64,000 bases of DNA, from assembly GCA_963832895.1 (NCBI GenBank), contig CAWHVQ010000010.1, forward strand, positions 186,001 to 250,000, given 5' to 3'. Of this stretch, positions 1-9,441 are shown piece by piece. The notes beneath the pieces are model-generated. The model searched no databases. It was not told where the DNA came from and saw nothing but the letters and a program-made list of their open reading frames with translations. The translations under genes were made by a program, and so were the position numbers. Numbering within the stretch: the stretch's first letter is position 1; every line of letters starts with the position of its first letter. This DNA comes from JAMXLO01 sp963832895. Its GTDB lineage: Bacteria; Pseudomonadota; Alphaproteobacteria; Acetobacterales; Acetobacteraceae.

Positions 1-1192
1 CGGACAGCGGCCACCTGGTGGCGGCGGACCCTGGGGCGGCGGTCCCGGTGGACCGTTTGGCGGACGGCCGGGCGGCCCAGGCCCACTGCCCGACCTGGAT
101 GCGCTCATAGCCAGAATTCAAGCCTATATCCGCTCCATCCTGGGTGGTCGCGGACCGCGCGGCGGCTTCACCGGCGGGCGTGGCCTCGCTCTGATGGGTC
201 TTGCCGTCGTGGCGCTGTGGCTGGCCAGCGGTATCTACCGCGTGCAGCCCGACGAGCTCGGTGTCGTCATGCGCTTCGGCGCGTTCAACCGCATCACCCA
301 GCCTGGCCTCAACTGGCACTATCCCTGGCCGATCGAGCATGCCCTGCTTCCCGCGGTGACGCGGATCAATCGCACCGAGATCGGCTTTCGCTCAGGCGCG
401 GCGCAGACGGAAGTCACCGGCGGCGAGCCGGGCGGACGCGACATGCCAAACGAAAGCCTGATGCTGACCGGTGATGAGAACATCATCGACATCAATTTGA
501 CAGTGTTCTGGAAGATCAAGCCGAACCCCGCCGACTACCTGTTCAGCACGCGCGACCCGGACAATCTGGTGAAGGCGATTGCGGAGAGTTCGATCCGCGA
601 GGTGATCGGGCGTACGCCGATCCAGCCGGCGCTGACCCAGTTGCGTGCGCAGATCGAGACCGACGTCCACAATCAGACGCAGCAGATCCTCGATCGCTAC
701 CACGCCGGCATCGACGTGACCCAGGTGCAGTTGCAGCGGGTCGATCCGCCCGATGCGGTGATCGAAAGCTTCCGCGACGTGCAGCGCGCCAACACTGATG
801 CCGAGCGTATGCGCAACGAGGCGCAGGCCTATGCCAACGACATCGTGCCGCGCGCAAGGGGCGACGCGGCACGCATCGTTGCCGAGGGGCAGGGTGCGAA
901 ACAGGCTTCAATTGCCCAGGCGACCGGGCAGACGCAGCGCTTCCTGTCGGTGGAGGCGCAATACGAGCAGGCAAAGGACGTGACCCTGCGTCGCATGTAC
1001 ATCGAGACGATGCAGGACATCCTGACGCGATCGCCGACGCTGGTGGTGGATGACAAGCTGAAGGGCCTGGTGCCATTCCTGCCGCTCAGTCTGCCGGCGC
1101 CGGGTGGGCCGAGACCGGCGGTGCCGGGCAGCGCGCCGTCCACCGCTGCATCCCCGGGGCCATCGCAAGGTCAGCCGGGAGCGTCGCGATGA
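1..1192 (+). CDS. hflK: HflK, SPFH-domain FtsH modulator (5' end missing)
   Basis: The reading frame is open from base 2, so the gene enters from the left edge. The first ~45 visible codons are Gly/Pro-rich, as in HflK cytoplasmic N-termini. A transmembrane segment follows (about bases 176-226), then the SPFH/band-7 region and an Ala/Gln/Glu-rich coiled coil; the C-terminus is Pro/Ser/Ala-rich. HflK pairs with HflC in a membrane complex that surrounds and restrains the FtsH protease (family knowledge). The stop codon overlaps the hflC start (ATGA), indicating translational coupling. An ATG at 194 lies inside the membrane segment, so it is not the true start; that lies outside the window. Confidence 0.95.
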   Translation, partial: GQRPPGGGGPWGGGPGGPFGGRPGGPGPLPDLDALIARIQAYIRSILGGRGPRGGFTGGRGLALMGLAVVALWLASGIYRVQPDELGVVMRFGAFNRITQPGLNWHYPWPIEHALLPAVTRINRTEIGFRSGAAQTEVTGGEPGGRDMPNESLMLTGDENIIDINLTVFWKIKPNPADYLFSTRDPDNLVKAIAESSIREVIGRTPIQPALTQLRAQIETDVHNQTQQILDRYHAGIDVTQVQLQRVDPPDAVIESFRDVQRANTDAERMRNEAQAYANDIVPRARGDAARIVAEGQGAKQASIAQATGQTQRFLSVEAQYEQAKDVTLRRMYIETMQDILTRSPTLVVDDKLKGLVPFLPLSLPAPGGPRPAVPGSAPSTAASPGPSQGQPGASR

Positions 1193-2067
1193 GCCGCCCC
1201 CTGATCGCGCTGATCGCATTGCTGGTAGTGCTGTTTGTGCTGGCAGACGGCTCGCTGTTCACTGTCGATCAGACCGAACAGGTGCTGGTCACCCAGTTTG
1301 GCGAAGTCGTGCGGCAGATCAGGGAGCCTGGCCTGAAGGCCAAGCTGCCGTTCGTGCAGAGCCTTATCGAATTCGACAAGCGACTGCTCAGCGTCGAACT
1401 GCCGGGCGAGGAGGTTATTCTGGGCGATCAGCGCCGGCTGATCGTCGACAGTTTCGCCGTTTACCGGATTACCGATCCGCTGAAGTACTATCAGGCGGTC
1501 GGACCTGGGCAGTTCGCCATCCAGGGTCGGCTGAATTCCATTGTCACCGCGAGCCTGCGCCGCGTGCTGGGCAACAACCAGTTGCTGGACGTGTTGTCGG
1601 CTGACCGCGAACGCATCATGGCGAGCATTCGCGACCAGGTGAATGCGGAGATGCCGGAGTTCGGTGTGTCGGTCGAAGACGTGCGAATTCGACGCGCCGA
1701 CCTGCCACCGGAGAACACCCAGGCGATCCTGTCGCGCATGCAGTCTGAGCGGCAACGCATCGCCGCCCAGCAGCGAGCCGAGGGTGCGGAAGCCTCCGCA
1801 AAAATCCGCGCTGATGCCGAACGCGACCGCACTGTGCTGCTGGCGGACGCTCGGGCCACGGCGGACAAGCTGCGGGGCGAGGGCGAGGGCGAGGCCACCC
1901 GCATCTCGGCCAAGGCCTATTCGCAGGATGTGAACTTCTATTCCGCCTGGCGCACCTTGCAGGCTTACCGGGATTCATTTGAATCGGGTGCATCTCGCCT
2001 GGTGCTTACCCCGGACAACGATTTTCTGCGCTATCTTCAGTCTCCGCCGACCCCGACCGGTCCCTAG
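1189..2067 (+). CDS. hflC: HflC, SPFH-domain FtsH modulator
   Basis: This 292-residue protein has the normal HflC size. An N-terminal hydrophobic segment (residues ~4-22) anchors it. The band-7 domain follows (about 25-190), including a conserved stretch around the LNSIVTASLRRVLG motif. A long charged Ala/Glu/Arg coiled coil (about 190-250) is typical of stomatin/prohibitin assemblies. It acts with HflK as a periplasm-facing inhibitor and organiser of FtsH. It starts inside the hflK stop codon and ends 57 bases before the preferred start of the DegP-type protease, so the three genes probably form one envelope-stress operon. Confidence 0.95.
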   Translation: MSRPLIALIALLVVLFVLADGSLFTVDQTEQVLVTQFGEVVRQIREPGLKAKLPFVQSLIEFDKRLLSVELPGEEVILGDQRRLIVDSFAVYRITDPLKYYQAVGPGQFAIQGRLNSIVTASLRRVLGNNQLLDVLSADRERIMASIRDQVNAEMPEFGVSVEDVRIRRADLPPENTQAILSRMQSERQRIAAQQRAEGAEASAKIRADAERDRTVLLADARATADKLRGEGEGEATRISAKAYSQDVNFYSAWRTLQAYRDSFESGASRLVLTPDNDFLRYLQSPPTPTGP

Positions 2068-2124
2068 TTGCCAGCCGCCGAGGGCCGGGCCATATGCGGC
2101 CAATCCGTTGAGGAAAGCTCGACC

Positions 2125-3654
2125 ATGCGCCTGATCCGCCGCCCATCTATCGCCACCGTGGCCTTCGCCGTGGCGTTGGCCGCGCCGCTCGCCGCCAGCG
2201 TGCCATCGACGCCGGTCTTTGCCAGGTCGGCTCCGGACAGTTTCGCGGATCTGGCAGCGAAGCTTTTGCCGGCGGTGGTCAATATCTCATCTACCCAGGC
2301 GATGCAGGCTCGGGCGGGTGGCCCCGGCGCTGGGCCGGAAATCCCGATGTTCCCGCCCGGATCGCCGTTCGAGCAGTTCTTCAAGGATTTCCTCAACCGC
2401 AATCACCCGCCGGGAGGTGGCGGCGGCAATGGCGACAACCAGCCGGCGCCGGAGCGGCGTATGCAGAGCCTGGGCTCGGGCTTCATCATCGATCCCTCGG
2501 GACTCGTGGTGACCAATAACCACGTGATCGATGGCGCGGACGAGATCAATGTCACCCTGCAGGACAACACCTCGCTCAAGGCCAAGGTGCTCGGTCGCGA
2601 TGAGACGGGCGACATCGCCCTGCTGCAGGTCAAGCCGGACAAGCCGCTGCCGGCGGTACAGTTCGGCGACTCCGATGCGGAGCGCGTGGGCGACTGGGTG
2701 CTGGCGATCGGCAACCCGTTCGGTCTCGGCGGCACGGTGACAGCGGGCATCGTGTCGGCGCGAGGGCGCGACATCCGTCAGGGGCCATACGACGATTTCA
2801 TCCAGACCGACGCGGCGATCAACCGCGGCAACTCCGGCGGCCCGCTGTTCAACATGGATGGCCAGGTAATCGGCATGAACACCGCGATCTATTCGCCGTC
2901 CGGCGGGTCGATCGGCATCGGCTTCTCGATTCCGGCCAACATGGTCAAGCTGGTCGTGGCGCAGTTGAAGGACTTCGGCCACCCCCGTCGCGGCTGGCTC
3001 GGCGTTCGCATTCAGCAGGTGACACCTGACATCGCCGAAAGTCTTGGCCTGAAAGATGCGACCGGCGCGATGGTGGCCGGGGTGAACGACGGCGGGCCGG
3101 CCGACAAGGCGAAGATCCACAACGGCGACATCATCCTGAAGTTCAACAACCAGGACGTGAAGGAGATGCGGTCGCTGCCGAGGATCGTGGCCGATTCTGA
3201 GGTGGGCCAGTCGGTGCCGGTGCTGATTTGGCGCGATGGCAAGCAGGTCACGGTGCAGGCGACGCTGGCCGAGAAACCGGACGATGTGCAGGTCGCCGCC
3301 GCGACGCCCGCCGACAAAGGCGAGAAGCCGACCGAGATTTCCGGTCTCGGGGTGAAGCTGGCGCCGATCACCCAGGAGATGAAGGACAAGTTCTCCCTGG
3401 GCGCCGACCAGAAGGGCGTGGTGATCACCGATGTCGCACCGAATAGCAGCGCGGCCGACCGTGGCCTGAAGGCTGGCGATGTCATCGTCGAGGTGCAGCA
3501 GGGCGAGGTCACGTCACCGTCCGACGTGCAACAGAAGGTGGATACCGTGAAGAAGGAGAACCGCAAGTCGGTGCTGATGCTGATCCAGCGTCAGGACGGA
3601 CTGCAGTGGGTGCCGCTGTCGCTGTCGGGTGACAAGGACAAGCAGCCGGGCTAG
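2125..3654 (+). CDS. degP: DegP/HtrA-type periplasmic serine protease (Do family)
   Basis: Trypsin-like protease with two PDZ domains, 509 residues. The catalytic triad is visible as His133 (NNHVID), Asp163 (GDIALLQV) and Ser237 (GNSGGPLF). PDZ1 begins near residue 290 (RRGWLGVRIQ) and PDZ2 near 410. A signal peptide (about 1-32, ending near VFA) sends it to the periplasm. A Gly/Asn/Pro-rich loop (about residues 90-115) sits in the LA-loop position. The ATG at 2125 is chosen because GAGGAAAG lies just upstream and a signal peptide follows directly; a TTG at 2068 would add 19 residues ahead of the signal. It degrades or refolds misfolded envelope proteins. Paralogues DegQ and MucD cannot be separated from sequence alone. 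Confidence 0.93.
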   Translation: MRLIRRPSIATVAFAVALAAPLAASVPSTPVFARSAPDSFADLAAKLLPAVVNISSTQAMQARAGGPGAGPEIPMFPPGSPFEQFFKDFLNRNHPPGGGGGNGDNQPAPERRMQSLGSGFIIDPSGLVVTNNHVIDGADEINVTLQDNTSLKAKVLGRDETGDIALLQVKPDKPLPAVQFGDSDAERVGDWVLAIGNPFGLGGTVTAGIVSARGRDIRQGPYDDFIQTDAAINRGNSGGPLFNMDGQVIGMNTAIYSPSGGSIGIGFSIPANMVKLVVAQLKDFGHPRRGWLGVRIQQVTPDIAESLGLKDATGAMVAGVNDGGPADKAKIHNGDIILKFNNQDVKEMRSLPRIVADSEVGQSVPVLIWRDGKQVTVQATLAEKPDDVQVAAATPADKGEKPTEISGLGVKLAPITQEMKDKFSLGADQKGVVITDVAPNSSAADRGLKAGDVIVEVQQGEVTSPSDVQQKVDTVKKENRKSVLMLIQRQDGLQWVPLSLSGDKDKQPG

Positions 3655-3658
3655 GCGC

Positions 3659-5413
3659 TTGCTCGACCCGGCCTATCTGTTCGGACCGGGTCGGTCGCGC
3701 CGTCCGAATGTGATGGCGCGCCGCCACGCGGTGGTGTCGGGCCACTATTACGCCTCGCTCGCCGGTCTGCAGATCCTGGAAGCGGGCGGCAACGCAATCG
3801 ATGCGGGTGTCGCGACGGGTCTTGCGATCGACGTGCTGGAAAGCGAGTTCGTCGGCTTCGGCGGCGTCGCCCCGGTGATGATCCATCTAGGCGAGCGCGC
3901 CGAAACGCATGTGATCAGCGGCGTCGGTGTCTGGCCGAAGGCGGCGAATGTCGAGCATTTCCATCGGCAATTCGGCGGTCGCATCCCCGAGGGACTGCTG
4001 CACACCGTGGTTCCGGCCGCGCCGAGCATCTGGATCACCGCGCTGGCGCGCTTCGGCACGATGTCATTCGGCGAGGTGGCCGCGGCGGCGATCCGCTTCG
4101 CGCGCGACGGGTTCCCGACCTATCCCTTCCTGGCGGAGCAGCTTGCCGCCCGGCAGAACGATTTTTCGCAATGGCCGGGCACGGCGGCGGTCTTCCTGCC
4201 CGGCGGATGCCCGCCCGCGGTGGGTGAGAACTTCGTGCAGAGCGACCTCGCCGGGACGCTGCAATACATGGCGGATGAGGAGCGCGCGCATACGAATGGC
4301 GATCGCCTTGCCGGCCTGAAGGCGGCGCGCGACGGGTTCTATCGCGGCGACATCGCGCGCGCGATCCTGCGCCATCAGGCGGAGAATGGCGGCTGGCTGG
4401 CCGAGGATGATCTGGCCGGATTCCGCAGTCCTATCGAACCGCCGTGCCGGATCAGCTTCGGCGGCTTCGATGTCTATGGTTGCGGGGCCTGGTCGCAGGG
4501 GCCGATGGTCCTGGAAGCGCTGAACATCCTGGGCGGGATCGACCTGCGTGGCGCGGGGCACAATTCGACGGCCTACATCCACGCGGTGACCGAGGCCCTC
4601 AAGCTCGCCGCGGCCGACCGCGAGGTCTATTTCGGCGATCCGGACTTCGTCGATGTGCCGCTCGATGTGCTTTTGTCGGACGACTACGCGGCGCAGCGGC
4701 GCGCGCGGATCGATCCGGCGAAGGCATGGCCCGGTATGCCGCCGGCGGGTGAGGTTGGCGGCGTGTCGATTTCGGCCTGGCGGCCCGATCCTTCCGCCGG
4801 GCCGGCTCTGGAGATCGCCGCGACGAAGCCCGAAACGTCGTTTCTGTGCGTTGCCGATCGGCATGGCAACGTGTTTGCCGCGACGCCGAGTGATCCGACG
4901 ATAGCCGGGCCGGTGGTGCCGGGGACCGGCATCACGGTGTCGATGTGGGGATCGCGCGGCTACACCGGGGCGGACCACCCGGCGCGCGTCGGGGCGGGAA
5001 GACGGCCGCGCATGTCGGCCAATCCGGCGATCGCGATCCGGCCGGGCGAGCTGGTGATGCCGTTCGGCTCGCCGGGCAGCGAGGTGCTGGGCCAGGCGAT
5101 GGTGCAGCTGTTCCTTAACCAGGCGGTGTTCGGGATGGACCCGCAATCGGCCTGCGAGGCGCCACGGTTCGCGTCGTATTCGTGGCCGGAGTCGTCGCTG
5201 CCGCATTCCTACCGACCGGGGCATCTGTGCGTCGAGGAGGATGTCGGCGGGCCGACATGCGCGGCGCTGGAGCAGCTGGGGCATCGGGTGGAGCGATGGC
5301 CGGAGCGGAAGTATCTCGCCGGCTCGGTGTGCACCATCCAGTCCGATCTGCGGACCGGCGTGAAGTGGGCTGGAGCCGATCCGCGGCGCACCGCTTACGC
5401 GGTGGGGTGGTAG
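3659..5413 (+). CDS. Gamma-glutamyltransferase family (Ntn hydrolase) protein
   Basis: About 584 residues from the TTG at 3659. The frame opens earlier, with a GTG at 3629 that overlaps degP by 26 bases; an ATG at 3713 would remove the conserved R-x-P-x-V-M-A strand, so it is unlikely. The GGNAIDA motif near the N-terminus and the autoprocessing threonine (Thr393, in a PETSF context followed by DRHGN) identify the GGT/Ntn fold, where self-cleavage yields large and small subunits. The family transfers or hydrolyses gamma-glutamyl groups; several non-glutathione amidases share the fold, so the substrate is open. No signal peptide is evident, which suggests cytoplasmic action. It follows degP closely. 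Confidence 0.85.
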   Translation: MLDPAYLFGPGRSRRPNVMARRHAVVSGHYYASLAGLQILEAGGNAIDAGVATGLAIDVLESEFVGFGGVAPVMIHLGERAETHVISGVGVWPKAANVEHFHRQFGGRIPEGLLHTVVPAAPSIWITALARFGTMSFGEVAAAAIRFARDGFPTYPFLAEQLAARQNDFSQWPGTAAVFLPGGCPPAVGENFVQSDLAGTLQYMADEERAHTNGDRLAGLKAARDGFYRGDIARAILRHQAENGGWLAEDDLAGFRSPIEPPCRISFGGFDVYGCGAWSQGPMVLEALNILGGIDLRGAGHNSTAYIHAVTEALKLAAADREVYFGDPDFVDVPLDVLLSDDYAAQRRARIDPAKAWPGMPPAGEVGGVSISAWRPDPSAGPALEIAATKPETSFLCVADRHGNVFAATPSDPTIAGPVVPGTGITVSMWGSRGYTGADHPARVGAGRRPRMSANPAIAIRPGELVMPFGSPGSEVLGQAMVQLFLNQAVFGMDPQSACEAPRFASYSWPESSLPHSYRPGHLCVEEDVGGPTCAALEQLGHRVERWPERKYLAGSVCTIQSDLRTGVKWAGADPRRTAYAVGW

Positions 5414-5508
5414 GGCGGCGCACCGTCCGCGACGGGGATGTCCAGCCGCCGCAAGCAAACTCCTGGGCGCGCCGGCTCGATGGATCCGCTGCGGAAGGAA
5501 TTCGTGGG

Positions 5509-6276
5509 ATGGCCGATCTATTTCGATTGAACGGGCAGCACGCGCTAGTGACCGGCGCGTCGAGCGGATTGGGGCGGCACTTCGCATCCGTGCTTGCCGG
5601 TGCTGGCGCGCAGGTCACCGTCGCCGCTCGCCGTGCGGCTCAGTTGGCGCAGACCGTGGAATCGATCATAGCCTCGAACGCCCAGGCAAATGCCGTGCGT
5701 ATGGATGTGACTGACGCGAGCAGCGTCGAGCAGGCTTTTGCCGCGGCCGAGACACGATTCGGTCCAGTCACCATCCTGATCAACAATGCAGGCGTCACCG
5801 TTACCCGTCCGGCGCTCGATATGACCGAGAATGACTGGTCGTCTGTTGTCGACACCAATCTCAAAGGCGCGTGGGTGACCGCTCAGCATGCGGCGCGTCG
5901 GATGATCCATCACGGCGTAAGCGGCAGCATCGTCAACATCGCCTCGATCCTGGGCGTGCGCGTCGCCGGCAGCGTCGCACCCTACGCGATTTCGAAGGCG
6001 GGTGTCGTGCAGATGACCAAGGCGCTTGCGCTGGAATGGGCGCGTCATGGCATCCGGGTCAACGCCCTCGCACCCGGCTACATCGAGACCGAGTTGAACG
6101 ACGCATTCTTCAGCAGCGACGTGGGCAAGGCACTGATCCGGCGGATCCCGCAGCGCCGCCTGGGCGAGCTGCGGGAACTCGAAGGTCCGCTGCTTTTGCT
6201 GGCGTCGGACGCCGGCTCGTACATGACCGGCAGCATCGTCGCAGTTGATGGCGGCCACCTCGTCAGCGGCTTGTGA
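5509..6276 (+). CDS. SDR-family NAD(P)-dependent oxidoreductase
   Basis: Classical short-chain dehydrogenase of 255 residues. The cofactor motif TGASSGLG lies near residue 15 and the NNAG motif near 88; the active site has a Ser in NIASILG and the YAISK Tyr-Lys pair. The C-terminus carries the usual GSIVAVDGG. The ATG at 5509 is chosen because GGAAGGAA lies just upstream; the frame is open much further upstream, but that part has no SDR similarity. Its stop overlaps the region leading to the acyl-CoA ligase, so the two are likely co-transcribed, and it may act on a hydroxyacyl or oxoacyl intermediate (inference). Confidence 0.9.
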   Translation: MADLFRLNGQHALVTGASSGLGRHFASVLAGAGAQVTVAARRAAQLAQTVESIIASNAQANAVRMDVTDASSVEQAFAAAETRFGPVTILINNAGVTVTRPALDMTENDWSSVVDTNLKGAWVTAQHAARRMIHHGVSGSIVNIASILGVRVAGSVAPYAISKAGVVQMTKALALEWARHGIRVNALAPGYIETELNDAFFSSDVGKALIRRIPQRRLGELRELEGPLLLLASDAGSYMTGSIVAVDGGHLVSGL

Positions 6277-6311
6277 CCATTCCGCGCGGTGACGGTGGCA
6301 GGGAGGAATTG

Positions 6312-7958
6312 ATGGACCAGCAGGACACGGGACACTTGTTCGAGACCGGTCTGGATCGCACGCCCGCCAACTTTGTCCCGCTCTCGCCCGTCAGCTTCCT
6401 GCGGCGCAGCGCGGCTTCGTTTCGCGACAAGGTCGCGGTCATCGATGGCGAGCGCCGCCTTACCTATGGCCAGCTCCATGAACGCTGTGCGCGGCTCGCC
6501 GCGGCGCTGGCGGATCGCGGCGTCAGGCGCCTGGACACTGTCGCCATCCTCGCCTCGAACGTTCCTGAGATGATCGAGGCGCATTTCGCAATACCGATGC
6601 TGGGCGCCGTGCTCAATCCGCTGAACACGCGCTTGGATGCTGCGACCATCGCGTTCTCGCTCAATCACGGCCGTGCCAAGGTGCTGATCGTCGACCGTGA
6701 GTTCGCCGCGCTGATCGCCATTGTTCGCGTTCAACTCGACCACGATGTGCTGGTGGTCGAGATCGAGAATCCCGGAGTGCGGGATGCACCGGCAATTGGC
6801 GATATCACCTACGAAGCCCTGCTGAACGGCGGTGATCCATCGTTCGAACTGCGCGAGCCCGATGACGAATGGCAATCAATCTGCCTGCTCTATACGTCCG
6901 GCACGACTGGAGATCCAAAAGGGGCTGTCTACAGCCATCGTGGCGCGTACCTTCAGGCCCTCAGCAACGCGCTGATGTTTGGTCTGAGCTCCGACAGCGT
7001 CTATCTGTGGACGCTGCCGATGTTCCATTGCAGCGGCTGGTCCTACCCTTGGGCGGTGGTCGCGGTCGGCGGCACGCAGATCTGCCTGCGCAAGGTCGAC
7101 ACGGCGATGATCTTCCAGCTCATTGCGCAGCACCGAGTCACGCACCTTTGCGGTGCACCGATTGTTCTTAACATGATCGCGCAGGCCCCGGACTCGCAGC
7201 GCGTGGCATTCACCCACACAGTCAACTGCGCCACCGGCGGAGCGGCACCGCCATCGACCGTGCTGCGGGCCATGGAAGAGCTCGGCTTTCGGGTCACCCA
7301 TCTCTACGGTGCCACCGAGACCTATGGCCCGGCGACCTCGTGCGTTCCCCAGCCCGAATGGAGCGAACTTCCCGTCGAGCAGCGTTACACGCACATGGCC
7401 CGCCAGGGCGTGGCCTATCCGACGCTCGCCGGACTGATGGTCGCTGACCCGGCAACGATGACCCCCGTGCCACGCGACGGCAATACGATGGGTGAGCTGA
7501 TGATGCGGGGCAATACGGTGATGAAAGGCTATCTCGCCAACCCTCAGTCGACGGGCAAGACGCTGGTTGGTGAGTGGTGTCTCTCGGGTGATCTGGCGGT
7601 CTGGCACCCGGACGGCTACATCGAGATCAAGGACAGGTCAAAGGACATCATCATCTCGGGCGGCGAGAATATTTCGACGCTCGAAGTGGAAGAGGTGCTT
7701 TCTCGGCATCACGCGGTCCTCTCGGCAGCCGTGGTTGCCCAGCCAGATCCAACTTGGGGCGAAACGCCTTGCGCGTTCCTGGAATTGAAGCCCGGATGTG
7801 AGGAGATCACCGAGGCCGAGATTGTCGAGTTCTGTCGACGGTCGATGGCACGCTTCAAGGTGCCAAAGCGCGTGGTCTTCGGTGAACTGCCGAAGACAGC
7901 CACCGGCAAGATCCAAAAGTTTGCGTTGCGCCAAAGGGCCGGCGAACGGCAAGGCTAG
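6312..7958 (+). CDS. AMP-forming acyl-CoA synthetase (medium/long-chain type)
   Basis: A 548-residue member of the ANL superfamily. The AMP-binding P-loop YTSGTTGDPKG lies near residue 193, the A5-type motif LYGATETYGP near 335, the hinge region DRSKDIIISGGENIS near 440, and the C-terminal catalytic lysine in TATGKIQK. The overall organisation resembles AlkK-like fatty acyl-CoA ligases. It activates a carboxylic acid to its CoA thioester with ATP. The start at 6312 follows GGGAGGAATTG; a GTG at 6273 overlapping the SDR stop is also in frame. The preceding SDR suggests a small acid-degradation unit. The substrate is unknown. Confidence 0.9.
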   Translation: MDQQDTGHLFETGLDRTPANFVPLSPVSFLRRSAASFRDKVAVIDGERRLTYGQLHERCARLAAALADRGVRRLDTVAILASNVPEMIEAHFAIPMLGAVLNPLNTRLDAATIAFSLNHGRAKVLIVDREFAALIAIVRVQLDHDVLVVEIENPGVRDAPAIGDITYEALLNGGDPSFELREPDDEWQSICLLYTSGTTGDPKGAVYSHRGAYLQALSNALMFGLSSDSVYLWTLPMFHCSGWSYPWAVVAVGGTQICLRKVDTAMIFQLIAQHRVTHLCGAPIVLNMIAQAPDSQRVAFTHTVNCATGGAAPPSTVLRAMEELGFRVTHLYGATETYGPATSCVPQPEWSELPVEQRYTHMARQGVAYPTLAGLMVADPATMTPVPRDGNTMGELMMRGNTVMKGYLANPQSTGKTLVGEWCLSGDLAVWHPDGYIEIKDRSKDIIISGGENISTLEVEEVLSRHHAVLSAAVVAQPDPTWGETPCAFLELKPGCEEITEAEIVEFCRRSMARFKVPKRVVFGELPKTATGKIQKFALRQRAGERQG

Positions 7959-7985
7959 AAATGTCCCCACAAGTCACGCATCGGA

Positions 7986-9404
7986 TCAGGCAGGCAAGCC
8001 GCGTATCGGATTGTTCCGATTAGCCCGGCCACCCCTGCCTTTGCCATCACGCTTCGCCTGCGCTGTGAGCGCGCCTGTGAGCGCAAGCAAGGTGCGTTCC
8101 GGCAACGCGGCCAGCTCTCCATCGCTCATGCCGGCGCCGTCCAGCGCTCGCAACAGCATCTGGGCCGAGAAGCGGGCAGCGATGAAGTAACAGGCAGCCT
8201 GTTCTGGCCGCCCCTCATAATCCGCGGCAATTGATCCGCGGCAGGCGAGCAGGCCAGCAAGGCAGAACGGAAACTTCTCAGGCACCTCAGCGAATGTGAT
8301 ACGCCGCGCCAAAGTATCCCCGGCAATGTCGAGCGGACTGTGCAGGTCGACGCGATAGTTTCTCATGATGGTATCATGGAGATCATCAAAGACTTCGAGT
8401 GCTTCCCTATAGCAAAGGTCCGCTGTCAAACAACTCAGAAGCCGATAGCCGAACCCCGTATGGATAGGAGAGCCTCTTTCGACTTCGCTGAAGCGGGATC
8501 GCAGGTATGCAACATACGCGCCTCTGTCGATCTCGCATTCGAGGTCCGGCAGTCCGCCCGATGGAGCTGCAACTGCGAACAGGCTGGCGGGCGTTTCGAT
8601 CACCCTGACGCCGGGAAACCCAGCCTGCCGAACAATGTTGGCGAGGGCCTCTGCCGTATACAGGATCGCATGATATCCACCCGATAGCAGCGGCAGCAAC
8701 ATGTCGCCGTCGGGGTCGGTATCAAGGTATCGGGCATTGGGCGTGGAAATGATCAAAGTGCCAGCATCTGACAGGCGGCTACGCAAGTTCGTAAGGAAGG
8801 CATGCGGATCGGCGATGTGCTCAAGGACCTCCATGCAAACAATAACGTCATAGGGCGCCGCTGCGTCCGTCACGGCGGATTCGCTTTCGATCCTGATCCC
8901 GAGCATTTCTCGACCCACGGCGGCCAGGGCCCCGGGATCGAGACCGATCGCATTCCACCCAAAGATGCGAGTCGCCATGTCCACGCCAAAGCCGAAACCG
9001 CAGCCGATGTCCAGACAGCTCTTCGCGGGCTTTTGTCCTGCTATGAAGACCGCGCGGGCCAACGTATCGAATCCAGCCCCCTGCTCGACATAGAAGCGCA
9101 GCGGCGCGTCGCTAACCGGCGTCGTCTCGTAACGGGGAAGCCGATAGTCAACAACAAAAACGCAGTCGCACATACGGCACTGCGCGAAAGCAATTGTAGC
9201 GTCGCGTGAAATCAATGAAGGTACGGAAAGGATTAGCGGATGTGGTCCGGATGTCCTGCATACCGGACACTCGTTGGCGGTATGCTCACCATGCAGCCAT
9301 CGTAGATGGCCCCAGCCACCGGCTCCCCATACGGTTCGATTGGATCGTGCACTGGACGGCTGGGACCGTAAGACGCCAGGGAAGCGAGGCACTCGGTATA
9401 ACAT
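7986..9404 (-). CDS. Class I SAM-dependent methyltransferase with N-terminal Cys motif
   Basis: 472 residues. An N-terminal CPVC...CRMC cysteine set (residues ~48-80) looks like a zinc ribbon, as in C-methyltransferase-type sugar enzymes. The SAM site CLDIGCGFGFG lies near residue 130, with post-motif VCMEVLEHI near 190. The C-terminal ~170 residues match nothing I recognise. It is downstream of, and 37 bases from, an RgpF-like glycan gene on the same strand, so a role in modifying a surface glycan is the best inference. Base composition is clearly lower in GC than neighbouring genes, a sign of transfer. The N-terminal ~40 residues before the Cys motif look non-native, so the true start could be downstream of 9404. 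Confidence 0.75.
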   Translation of the reverse strand: MLYRVPRFPGVLRSQPSSARSNRTVWGAGGWGHLRWLHGEHTANECPVCRTSGPHPLILSVPSLISRDATIAFAQCRMCDCVFVVDYRLPRYETTPVSDAPLRFYVEQGAGFDTLARAVFIAGQKPAKSCLDIGCGFGFGVDMATRIFGWNAIGLDPGALAAVGREMLGIRIESESAVTDAAAPYDVIVCMEVLEHIADPHAFLTNLRSRLSDAGTLIISTPNARYLDTDPDGDMLLPLLSGGYHAILYTAEALANIVRQAGFPGVRVIETPASLFAVAAPSGGLPDLECEIDRGAYVAYLRSRFSEVERGSPIHTGFGYRLLSCLTADLCYREALEVFDDLHDTIMRNYRVDLHSPLDIAGDTLARRITFAEVPEKFPFCLAGLLACRGSIAADYEGRPEQAACYFIAARFSAQMLLRALDGAGMSDGELAALPERTLLALTGALTAQAKRDGKGRGGRANRNNPIRGLPA

Positions 9405-9441
9405 CCGACCAGATCCCGATCTCAGTTCGTCTCACTTAGCA

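Noticed and set aside
2068..2124. TTG start for the DegP-like gene
   Set aside because: It would place 19 extra residues ahead of a clear signal peptide, while the ATG at 2125 has a strong ribosome site.
4064..5587. Long open frame antisense to the gamma-glutamyltransferase-like gene (507 codons)
   Set aside because: It is Arg/Pro/His-rich with no family motif, and the plus strand carries a complete recognised gene. High GC makes long antisense frames common here.
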